Assembly (NCBI RefSeq): GCF_900172355.1 | Contig: NZ_FWFZ01000020.1 | Span: 20,447 to 84,446 of the forward strand | Direction: 5' to 3' | DNA length: 64,000 nt | From: Roseisalinus antarcticus | GTDB taxonomy: Bacteria > Pseudomonadota > Alphaproteobacteria > Rhodobacterales > Rhodobacteraceae | Part shown: in pieces, positions 57,257 through 64,000 of the stretch | Numbering within the stretch: the first letter of the stretch is position 1 | Layout of the letters: every line of letters starts with the position of its first letter | The notes under the pieces: model-generated | Seen by the model: only the letters and a program-made list of their open reading frames with translations | Told to the model about the DNA's origin: nothing | Databases searched by the model: none | Translations under genes and position numbers: made by a program

Positions 57257-58518
57257 GCGGTCCTCATCAGCGGGTCAAGTTCCGCGTAGTCGGGCAGGGT
57301 GGTGTCGATCCGGACGCCCTTGCGCAGAACGACGCGGTCGGATTGCGGGCGGGCCAGAAGCTCGTTGAAATTGCGCGCGTTGCAGATCACCAGATCGGCG
57401 GGCGCACCGGGCGCCAGCGACGGCGCCTCGAACCCGCAGGCGGCGGCTGGGTTGGCCAGGAACGCCCGTGTCCAGGGGTAGTCCGAATGGTCGAGGTGGC
57501 CGATCCGGGTCGCCTCGCGCATCACCTCGATCATGTCCAGATCGCCATAGGCATAGAACGGGTCGCGGGTGTTGTCCGAGGCGAACGAGACCGGGATCCC
57601 CCGCGCGACCATCTCGTGGACGATGGTGATGCCCCGTTTGCGGGGCGTGCGGTTCGGGTGGCGGTCCTGCAGGTAGAGGTTGCACATCGGCAGGCTCACG
57701 ACGTTGAGCCCGGCCCTCGCGACCAGGTCCAGTGTCTCCAGCGCTTCGGCCTCGGGCATCACCGACAGCGAGCAGAGGTGGCCGACGGTGACCGGCCGGT
57801 CATAGCCGGTGTCGATCACCTTCTGCGCCAGGTCGCGCAGGGTGTTGACGCCGGGGTCGAGGGTCTCGTCGACGTGAAAGTCGACCTCCAGCCCCTTGTC
57901 CATCGCGACGGCAAAGAAGCGGTCGATCTGCGCGGTGAGGTTCCCGCTCGGGTAGGTGACCATCCCCAGCACGCCGCCTTTCGAGGCGACGATCGCGGCG
58001 GTGTTCGGGAAGGAGTCCTCCAGGACATAGTCGCAAGACACCAGCGAGGCGGCCTGCAGGGCGATCCGGTCGGCCCAGTCGGCGCGGACCTCGTCGAACA
58101 CGGCCCAGGAGATTTCATCCTGCGGCGGGTGGCTGTCGAGATGGGTCCGGATCGCGCCGGTCCCGTGCGCATGGGCGCAGCGCAGGGCAAAGGTCATCCG
58201 CGCCCGCACATCCTCGGCCGCCCAGCGGGAGGTGCTGTCCGCGCGCACGGCGTTGATTGCACCGTCGAACGTGCCGGTCGCGTTGGGCGAACGCGGCCAG
58301 ATGTGGCCCTTGTCGAGATGGGTATGCATGTCGACGAAGGTCGGAAACACCATCGCCCCGGCCATGTCGATGGCGGCCTCGGCGCCGGTCCCGGCGATCT
58401 TGCCGTCCACGATGGTCAGGTCGATCTTCGCCAGCTCCTGATCGGAGCCGACAAGGCACCCCGGAACGTGCAGCCCTTCCAGTCGGACGGGGCCATCGGG
58501 GATCTTGGGAATTGCCAT
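57253..58518 (-). CDS. Cytosine-deaminase-like amidohydrolase
   Basis: A 421-residue TIM-barrel metal hydrolase. FVDMHTHLDKGHIWPR carries the first metal-binding HxH, RTHLDSHPPQDE and DFHVDETLDPG further ligands, VTVGHLCSLS the third His, and SFASDNTRDPFYAYGD the catalytic Asp. These match the cytosine deaminase (CodA) branch closely. It is encoded three bases after the permease, so the imported compound is probably its substrate or precursor. Exact substrate unknown. Confidence 0.88.
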   Translation of the reverse strand: MAIPKIPDGPVRLEGLHVPGCLVGSDQELAKIDLTIVDGKIAGTGAEAAIDMAGAMVFPTFVDMHTHLDKGHIWPRSPNATGTFDGAINAVRADSTSRWAAEDVRARMTFALRCAHAHGTGAIRTHLDSHPPQDEISWAVFDEVRADWADRIALQAASLVSCDYVLEDSFPNTAAIVASKGGVLGMVTYPSGNLTAQIDRFFAVAMDKGLEVDFHVDETLDPGVNTLRDLAQKVIDTGYDRPVTVGHLCSLSVMPEAEALETLDLVARAGLNVVSLPMCNLYLQDRHPNRTPRKRGITIVHEMVARGIPVSFASDNTRDPFYAYGDLDMIEVMREATRIGHLDHSDYPWTRAFLANPAAACGFEAPSLAPGAPADLVICNARNFNELLARPQSDRVVLRKGVRIDTTLPDYAELDPLMRTA

Positions 58519-58521
58519 TCT

Positions 58522-59409
58522 TCAGTCTCGCTTGAGGGCGCTCTCATGCCATTTGCGCAGGGCAAGGTGGCTGATGAGCGATGTCGTCATGTAGATCACC
58601 ACGCCGGTCAGCGCGATAAGCAGAAGCGCCGCGAACATTCGGGGGATGTTCAGCCGGTAGCCCGCTTCGAGGATGCGAAAGGCCAGCCCCGAGCCGATGC
58701 CGCCGGTGCCGGCGACATATTCCGCCACCACGGCGCCGATCAGCGCGAGCCCCCCGGCGATCCGCAGACCGCCCAGGAAATAGGGCAGGGCCGAGGGCAG
58801 TTGCAGAAAGCGCAGCCGCTGCCAGCGCGAGGCGCGGTAGATGGTCATCAGGTCGCGCAGGTTGTGGTCGGCCGACTTCAGCCCCAGCGTGGTGTTGGCG
58901 AGGATCGGAAAGAACGCCACGATCCAGGCGCAGAGCAGCAGGCCGACGAGACGGCTTTCGATATAGATGAAGATCAGCGGCGCGATCGACACGATCGGCG
59001 TCACCTGCAGGATCACCGCGAAGGGCGAGAAACACATCTCGGCGAACTTGCTCTGGGTGAAAAGCACCGCGAGCCCCACGCCCCCGATCACCGCGACCGC
59101 AAGCGCCATGGCCGTGATCTTGAGCGTCACCACCAGCGCCTGGCTGAGCGTGCCCCAATCCTGCACCAGTGTCTTGGCCACGAGGCCCGGCCCCGGCAGC
59201 ACGTAATGCGGGATCTCGTTCCAGACGACGATGCGGTCCCAGAACCAGATCGCCAGCGCCATCACCAGCGCCGGCAGGACCCAGCGGGCGATCTGTTCGA
59301 CCCGCCTGGCCCTGGCGCGGCGCTCTTCCTCGGCGTCGAAAAGCGGGCCGCCGCCTGTTTCGTTGGCGGTCACGGCGGATTTCGTGCGGGGGCTGTCTGC
59401 GATGCTCAT
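58522..59409 (-). CDS. ABC transporter permease (SsuC/TauC/ThiX-like)
   Basis: A 295-residue inner-membrane permease with a polar N-terminal 45 residues, then helices starting at WVLPALVMALAIWFW. The coupling loop is YRASRWQRLRFLQLPSALPYFLGGLRIAGG. It belongs to the NitT/TauT class. Start ATG 59409 shares one base with the ATPase stop (TGATG). Confidence 0.9.
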   Translation of the reverse strand: MSIADSPRTKSAVTANETGGGPLFDAEEERRARARRVEQIARWVLPALVMALAIWFWDRIVVWNEIPHYVLPGPGLVAKTLVQDWGTLSQALVVTLKITAMALAVAVIGGVGLAVLFTQSKFAEMCFSPFAVILQVTPIVSIAPLIFIYIESRLVGLLLCAWIVAFFPILANTTLGLKSADHNLRDLMTIYRASRWQRLRFLQLPSALPYFLGGLRIAGGLALIGAVVAEYVAGTGGIGSGLAFRILEAGYRLNIPRMFAALLLIALTGVVIYMTTSLISHLALRKWHESALKRD

Positions 59410-60209
59410 CAGTGGGTCTCTCCCGGGGCGAGCGCCCCGTGCAGCGTGTCCGAGGTCTCGCGGGCGATGGCGGAATATTCGGGGGCCGTGCGCCATTCGA
59501 TCCCGCGAGGATAGGGCGCATCCACGATGATTTCCTTGATGATCCGGCCGGGGCGGGCAGCCATGACCAGGATCCGGTCCGACAGGAAGACGGATTCGAA
59601 CACCGAATGGGTGACGAAGACGACCGTGGCGCCGGTCTTGGCCTTCAGCGACAGCAGGTCGTCGTTGAGCTTCTGCCGGGTGATCTCGTCCAGCGCGGCA
59701 AAGGGCTCGTCCATCAGGATGACGCGCGGGTTGGTGACGAGGGCGCGGGCGATCGAGACGCGCATCTTCATCCCGCCCGACAATTCACGCGGATAGCTGT
59801 TGGAGAACTTTTCGAGCCCGACGAGCGACAGCGCCTCCTCGATCCGGTCCTTGACCGCGGCATAGCTCTGCCCGCGCAGGCGGAACGGCAGATGCACGTT
59901 GCGGGCCACCGTGGCCCAGGGCATGAGCGTCGGTTCCTGGAACACGACGCCTAGGTCGTCCTGGCCCTGGCCACCCTCCCAGGTGATCCGGCCCAGCGTC
60001 GGGCTCATCAATCCGGCGATCAGGCGCAGGGCGGTGGACTTGCCGCAGCCCGACGGGCCGAGCAGAGAGATGAAATCGCCCTGGTTGACGTCGAGCGACA
60101 ATCTGCGCAACGCCACCACACCGCCGTTGAAGGTCTTGTCGACCTCCTGCATCCGCAACACGGTCTCGCGCTGTCCAAGCGGTTTGATCATCCGGTCGTG
60201 AGAACTCAT
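59409..60209 (-). CDS. ABC transporter ATP-binding protein (NitT/TauT class)
   Basis: A 266-residue ATPase with Walker A GPSGCGKST, Q-loop VFQEPTLMPW, signature LSGGMKMRVSIARALV, Walker B VILMDEPFAALDE and switch FVTHSVFES. The SGGMKMR signature is usual for the nitrate/taurine/NMT1 class. ATG 60209; it lies 66 bases after the binding-protein gene. Confidence 0.92.
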   Translation of the reverse strand: MSSHDRMIKPLGQRETVLRMQEVDKTFNGGVVALRRLSLDVNQGDFISLLGPSGCGKSTALRLIAGLMSPTLGRITWEGGQGQDDLGVVFQEPTLMPWATVARNVHLPFRLRGQSYAAVKDRIEEALSLVGLEKFSNSYPRELSGGMKMRVSIARALVTNPRVILMDEPFAALDEITRQKLNDDLLSLKAKTGATVVFVTHSVFESVFLSDRILVMAARPGRIIKEIIVDAPYPRGIEWRTAPEYSAIARETSDTLHGALAPGETH

Positions 60210-60275
60210 CGGCGGCCCAAATCTCGCGGAGGAGGGGCGCGGCCACCCCGACCGGCGGCCGCGAATGGTGTCGGA

Positions 60276-61274
60276 TCACTCGGGGCGCAGCTCCATGCCG
60301 ACGCCCTTGTTGACGAAATCGAGCGTATAGGAAGCCTGGTAATCCAGGCCCGGTTCAAGCACACCGGCCTCGACCATCTTGGTGTAGAAATCCTCCATCC
60401 GGGCGTCGGTCATGGCACCGATCCCCAGTTCCAGCGCATCGCCGCTGTCGACGATCCCGTATTCGATCATCTTCTCGACGGCGTAGTCGATGGCCTCCTG
60501 GGTCATGTCCGGATTGTCGGCCAGGATCATCTCGTTGGCGGCCGAGTTTTCACCGTAGAGGTAGTTGTACCAGCCGATCGCGGTGCCATCGACAAAGCAT
60601 TGCACGGCTTCGGGGTTCTCCTCGACGAATTGCTTGGTGCCCTGGATCGTGGTCGAGTATGAGGTGTAGCCCGCGTCGGCGATCAGGTGGACATCCGGCG
60701 CCCAGCCGGTTTCGCGCTCGACGGCGAAGGGCTCGGAGCTGAGGTAGCCCTGCATGGCGCTGTCCTCGTTCACGATGAACGGGGCGGAGTTGAACGTGTA
60801 GGGCTGGCGCTGATCGTCGCTGAAACCGTAGGCGGCCTTCATCCACTCGTAATAGACCGCGCCGTCCTGCACGATCATGGTCAGGTCGGTCATGCCGGCG
60901 AAATCCTCGACGCGGCCGGGATGGGTCAGCAGAACCTGCGGCTCTTTCTGGAACGACGCGGCGACGTTGATCAGCGGCAGGTCATTGGCGACGGCGAAGT
61001 AGGCGTCAAGGTGCCCGCCCATGTAGAGGTCGATCCGACCCGCCAGCATCAGCGCCTGGTTGTTCACCTGGGGGCCGCCGGACAGTATCGTGACGTCCAC
61101 GCCGCAATCGGCATAGGTCCCGTCGGCGACCGACTGGTAGAAGCCGCCGTGTTCGGCCTGCGCAACCCAGTTCGTGCCGTAGGTGATCTCGACGTTCTGC
61201 GCGAAGGCCGGCCCGGCCAGAACCGCAAGCAGGCCCGCGGCCCGCACCCCGTCGATCGGTCTGAAATTGGTCAT
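60276..61274 (-). CDS. ABC transporter substrate-binding protein (NMT1/THI5-like)
   Basis: A 332-residue periplasmic protein with a signal peptide (about 1-24: GVRAAGLLAVLAGPAFA before QNVEI). YGTNWVAQAEHGGFYQSVADG, GGPQVNNQALMLAGRIDLYMGG and YTSYSTTIQGTKQFVEENPEAVQ match the THI5/NMT1 family, known for binding pyrimidine precursors of thiamine. CGGGAGA precedes ATG 61274. It is the first gene of an eight-gene operon reaching 53841. Confidence 0.9.
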   Translation of the reverse strand: MTNFRPIDGVRAAGLLAVLAGPAFAQNVEITYGTNWVAQAEHGGFYQSVADGTYADCGVDVTILSGGPQVNNQALMLAGRIDLYMGGHLDAYFAVANDLPLINVAASFQKEPQVLLTHPGRVEDFAGMTDLTMIVQDGAVYYEWMKAAYGFSDDQRQPYTFNSAPFIVNEDSAMQGYLSSEPFAVERETGWAPDVHLIADAGYTSYSTTIQGTKQFVEENPEAVQCFVDGTAIGWYNYLYGENSAANEMILADNPDMTQEAIDYAVEKMIEYGIVDSGDALELGIGAMTDARMEDFYTKMVEAGVLEPGLDYQASYTLDFVNKGVGMELRPE

Positions 61275-61351
61275 TCGATGTCTCCCGGAAGATGTCCCAA
61301 GGTCGATTGAGCCCAAGTCCGGCGCGTTGAGGAACGCAGGCCATGGATACA

Positions 61352-61375
61352 ATGCACGTAAAGTGGGATATGCAC
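61352..61375. promoter_or_regulatory. Direct repeats ATGCAC, possible MocR/GntR-type operator
   Basis: ATGCAC occurs at 61352-61357 and 61370-61375, 18 bases apart, in the AT-rich divergent region between the catabolic operon and ridA. MocR regulators often bind direct repeats; the only MocR relative here has lost its DNA-binding part. Confidence 0.35.
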
Positions 61376-61510
61376 AAAAAATATACCTCCACCGGCATTC
61401 TCTGCTGCCTAATAGCGCCGGCGGCGACAAGTTGGGTGGGGCAAGCGGCGGCCTGCTGGACGCCTTCGGGCGCGAATGAGAGAAACTGACCCGCAATTGT
61501 AGGACGCGAC

Positions 61511-61906
61511 ATGCTGCGGAAACTCACGCCGGCCGGCGTTCACCCCCCGTTCGGAAAATACGTGCACGGCATCGAGGTGCCACCCGAGGCGCGGCTGGTG
61601 ATGACCTCCGGCCAGCTTGGCCTGGCCGAGGACGGCGACGTGCCCGAGACCGCGTTCGACCAGGCCATGCTGTGCCTGCGCAGCTGCGGCGCGATCCTCG
61701 CCGAGGCGGGCATGGGGCCGCGTGACGTGATCCGGGTCAGCGCCTACGTGACCGACCGGGACTACATGGCCGAGTACATGCGGGCCCGGGACATCTGGCT
61801 TGCCGACAGCGGACATGAACCGGCCTCGACCCTGGTGATCGTCAGTGGCTTCACCCGCCCCGAATTTCTCGTGGAGGTCGAGATGACCGCAGCGAAGTTT
61901 CCCTGA
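61511..61906 (+). CDS. RidA-family protein
   Basis: A 131-residue YjgF/RidA-fold protein: GVHPPFGKYVHGIEVPPEARLVMTSG cut to core PPEARLVMTSGQLGLAEDG, MLCLRSCGAILAEAGMGPRD and VIVSGFTRPEFLVEVEMTA. The position where archetypal RidA has the catalytic Arg (PARS region) reads PASTLVIV, so it belongs to a non-archetypal Rid branch. RidA/RutC proteins handle reactive imine or aminoacrylate intermediates. It is divergent from the eight-gene operon and followed by a MocR-type gene. Confidence 0.88.
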   Translation: MLRKLTPAGVHPPFGKYVHGIEVPPEARLVMTSGQLGLAEDGDVPETAFDQAMLCLRSCGAILAEAGMGPRDVIRVSAYVTDRDYMAEYMRARDIWLADSGHEPASTLVIVSGFTRPEFLVEVEMTAAKFP

Positions 61907-62025
61907 CGGCGGCACGATCCGCGGGCCTGGTCGAATGCCACGCGGGCCGGGGAAGCTCCATCGCCGCCGGTCCTGCCGGGCGAGAGGACCGTGAAAACCG
62001 CCGCCGGGACGACCGCGACCTGACG

Positions 62026-63099
62026 ATGAACCTGCCACCGGAGCCCGACGACCCAGACCTGCTGGCAAAGATGCAGGACGGGCTGCAAACGGTTTCGACG
62101 AACTTGATCGCATTGTTGCGCTATCAATCCTCCACCGGCGGCACGGCCGACAAGGAGGCGGCATCGTCCTGGCTGTCCATGCGCGGCATGGTGCCCAGCC
62201 TCGAGCGGATCGCGATCACGCCGGGCGCCCACCCGACGATCCTGTCGATCCTGCTGCTGCTGGCGCGGCCCGGCGACGTGATCCTGTCCGAGGACATCAC
62301 CTATCCCGGGGTGCGGGCGATCGCGGCCCGGCTGGGGCTGACGCTGGTCGGGCTGCGCGGCGATGCCGACGGCATCCTGCCCGACGCGCTGGCCGATGCG
62401 ATCGACGAGCATTCGCCCCGCGCACTCTACCTCAACCCGACGCTGAACAATCCCACGACCCGGACCATCCCGCTTTCCCGCCGGCAGGAGATCGCCGAGG
62501 TGCTGGTTCGCGACCACCTGCCGCTGATCGAGGATGATGCCTATGGCTTCATTCCGGCCAATCCGCCCGCGCCCATGGCGACGCTGGCGCTGGATCTGAC
62601 CTGGCATATCGGTGGGCTGGCCAAATGCATCGGCGCGGGGCTGCGCCTGGCCTTTACCGTGGCGCCCGATGCGCGGGCCGCGGCGCGGTTGGCGCAGTCG
62701 ATGAAGGCGATCGCGGTCATGCCCCCGGCGCTGTCCATGGCGCTGGCCACGCGCTGGATCCAGGACGGCACCGCGGACAGCATCCGCCGCTTTATCCGCA
62801 ACGAGACCGCGGCGAGGCAAGAGATCGCCCGCACCGCGCTGGGCCGGTTCGAGATGGATGCCGATCCGTCGGCCTTCAATGTCTGGCTGCACCTGCCCGA
62901 GGGTCGAAGCCGGGCCGAGATCGTCGGCCGCATGTCAGGCACCGAGACAGGCGTCATCCCCTCGGACGCATTCACCGTTTCGGGGCCGGCGACAGAGTCC
63001 GTGCGGGTCTGTCTTGGCGGCAAGGTCTGCCGGCAGGGCCTGACGGATCGGCTGACGGACCTCGCCCTGGCGCTCGACCCCGATGCCTATCCGGGCTGA
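62026..63099 (+). CDS. PLP-dependent aminotransferase-like protein, N-terminally truncated MocR regulator
   Basis: A 357-residue fold-type-I aminotransferase domain: LSMRGMVPSLERIAITPGAH, LNPTLNNPTTRTIPLSRRQ, IEDDAYGFIPANP, and PLP-Lys motif GGLAKCIGAGLRLAF. This is the C-terminal domain of MocR/PdxR regulators, but there is no HTH within the start-to-stop gene. Upstream, in the same frame (61903-62025), LTAARSAGLVECHAGRGSSI reads like the end of a GntR winged helix plus linker. So the wHTH was probably deleted, ridA now abutting the remnant. ATG 62026 has no good ribosome site. Confidence 0.72.
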   Translation: MNLPPEPDDPDLLAKMQDGLQTVSTNLIALLRYQSSTGGTADKEAASSWLSMRGMVPSLERIAITPGAHPTILSILLLLARPGDVILSEDITYPGVRAIAARLGLTLVGLRGDADGILPDALADAIDEHSPRALYLNPTLNNPTTRTIPLSRRQEIAEVLVRDHLPLIEDDAYGFIPANPPAPMATLALDLTWHIGGLAKCIGAGLRLAFTVAPDARAAARLAQSMKAIAVMPPALSMALATRWIQDGTADSIRRFIRNETAARQEIARTALGRFEMDADPSAFNVWLHLPEGRSRAEIVGRMSGTETGVIPSDAFTVSGPATESVRVCLGGKVCRQGLTDRLTDLALALDPDAYPG

Positions 63100-63111
63100 G
63101 CCGCGGGCGCC

Positions 63112-63873
63112 CTAGCGGCCGAGCCAGCCCCCGTCCACGGGCAGGATCGTGCCGTGGATGAACCGCGCGTGTTCGCTGGCCAGAAAGACGACGGGCCCCG
63201 CGATCTCGTCGGCCTCGCCCCAGCGCCCGACGGGCACCCGGGCCAGCAGGGCGGCCGTCCGCTCGGGATCCTGCTGCAGGGCGGCGGTATTGTCGGTGGC
63301 AATGTAGCCGGGCGCGATGGCGTTCACGTTGACGCCCTTCTCGGCCCATTCATTGGCCAGCGCCCGGGTCAGCTGTGCGATGGCGCCCTTGCTCGCCGCG
63401 TAGCCGGGCACGGTGATGCCGCCCTGGAACGACAGGATCGAGGCAACGAAGATGATCGAGCCGCGCCCCCGGTCGACCATCCTGCGCCCAAGCTCGCGGG
63501 CGAGGATGAACGGGGCGTCGAGGTTCACCGCCAGGACATCGTCCCAATCGCTGTCGGGGTGGTCGGTGGCCGGCGCCCTGCGGATGATGCCGGCATTGTT
63601 CACGAGAATATCGACCTCTGTCCCGGCCTCGTCGATCCTCTGCAGCATCTGCCCGATCTGGTCGCGGTCCGACAGGTCGCAGTTGATCGGCATGAAGCGC
63701 CGCCCGAGGGCCGCGATCTCGGCGCCGAGGCCGCCGTCCTGATCCTCGATCCTGGTGCCGATCCCCACCACGTCGGCCCCGGCCCGGGCGAAGGCCAGGG
63801 CGATGGCCTGCCCGATCCCGCGGCTTGCGCCGGTGACCAGCGCAGTCTGTCCGGAGAGGTCGATCGATATCAT
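63112..63873 (-). CDS. SDR-family dehydrogenase, 2-deoxy-D-gluconate 3-dehydrogenase (KduD)-like
   Basis: A 253-residue classical short-chain dehydrogenase: TGASRGIGQAIALAFARAGA (cofactor), NNAGIIRRAPATDHP, catalytic Ser in VASILSFQGG and YAASKG (Tyr-x-x-x-Lys), and GYIATDNTAALQQDPER. The NAGIIRR and DNT sequences are typical of KduD/gluconate 3-dehydrogenases. It starts one base after the E2 gene stop, so they are co-transcribed. Substrate uncertain. Confidence 0.87.
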   Translation of the reverse strand: MISIDLSGQTALVTGASRGIGQAIALAFARAGADVVGIGTRIEDQDGGLGAEIAALGRRFMPINCDLSDRDQIGQMLQRIDEAGTEVDILVNNAGIIRRAPATDHPDSDWDDVLAVNLDAPFILARELGRRMVDRGRGSIIFVASILSFQGGITVPGYAASKGAIAQLTRALANEWAEKGVNVNAIAPGYIATDNTAALQQDPERTAALLARVPVGRWGEADEIAGPVVFLASEHARFIHGTILPVDGGWLGR

Positions 63874-63874
63874 C

Positions 63875-64000
63875 TCAGACCATTATTCTTTCAGGTTTTT
63901 GTATGAGTTGTGTGAGTTTTTTTGTGAACTTTGCGGCGTCTGCGCCGTTGAGGGCCCTGTGGTCGTAGGAGAGGTCGAGGGGTGTCATCGGGACGGGTTC
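63875..64000 (-). CDS. 2-oxoacid dehydrogenase E2 component, C-terminal end (gene extends beyond window)
   Basis: The last 41 codons of a gene entering from the right edge on the minus strand. PMTPLDLSYDHRALNGADAA is the catalytic region of lipoyl acyltransferases (DHR-x-x-x-G), and the rest, AKFTKKLTQLIQKPERI, is the usual short helix at the end of E2. Codons here are A-richer than in neighbours. Whether it belongs to pyruvate, branched-chain or acetoin dehydrogenase cannot be told from this part. Confidence 0.85.
   Translation of the reverse strand, partial: EPVPMTPLDLSYDHRALNGADAAKFTKKLTQLIQKPERIMV

Overview
The window is chromosomal DNA from a high-GC alphaproteobacterium, most likely a Rhodobacterales (Roseobacter/Rhodobacter-type) species. 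Pointers are the rplQ-rarA-crcB-rluC-ATP12-bztABCD order, the argB-engB-yidC-yidD-rnpA-rpmH block, an ATP12 F1-assembly chaperone, a split pqiA, and an arabinonate dehydratase/galactose dehydrogenase pair under a GbpR/GguR-like LysR regulator. All calls come from reading the sequence and its translations. No database search was run.

Layout. 0-10 kb: end of rplQ with its terminator, a small unknown gene, a LuxR-type solo, then rarA, crcB/fluC, an RluA-family pseudouridine synthase, ATP12, and the amino-acid ABC transporter bztABCD, whose BztC carries a large coiled-coil insertion. 10-19 kb: VOC protein, sixA, a shortened ferredoxin-like protein, argB, engB, yidC, a degenerate-GGDEF/EAL protein, ttcA, a DUF3833-like lipoprotein, yidD, rnpA, rpmH. 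19.5-24.5 kb: TVP38 protein, flavin disulfide reductase and orphan histidine kinase in one operon, tRNA-Arg(ACG), and an AT-rich orphan gene directly behind the tRNA. 24.5-29 kb: iorAB molybdenum hydroxylase with a frameshifted di-haem cytochrome c and a divergent TetR. 29-33 kb: LysR, arabinonate dehydratase and sugar dehydrogenase. 33-37.5 kb: pqiA1-pqiA2-pqiB-pqiC lipid-transport operon; PqiB has a tandem-repeat helical extension. 37.5-43 kb: oxyR/katG and a DEAD-box helicase.

43.6-52.9 kb: a compact accessory operon (spermidine/putrescine-type ABC transporter, GntR, D-2-hydroxyacid-type FAD dehydrogenase, fused indolepyruvate ferredoxin oxidoreductase). Four of its seven genes carry nonsense or frameshift lesions, including a 13-bp tandem duplication. 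If real, this is a catabolic operon caught in decay. Its intact version would plausibly take aryl-lactates to aryl-acetyl-CoA.

52.9-64 kb: an enoyl-CoA hydratase, then a tightly coupled eight-gene minus-strand operon (NMT1/THI5-like ABC importer, cytosine-deaminase-like amidohydrolase, FAD oxidase, two NQO-type reductases, creatininase-family hydrolase). Facing it are a RidA-like protein and an N-terminally truncated MocR-type gene. This set looks like an uncharacterised catabolic pathway for an N-heterocyclic, probably pyrimidine-like, compound and is the best candidate for something undescribed. The window closes with a KduD-like SDR and the last 41 codons of a 2-oxoacid dehydrogenase E2 gene.
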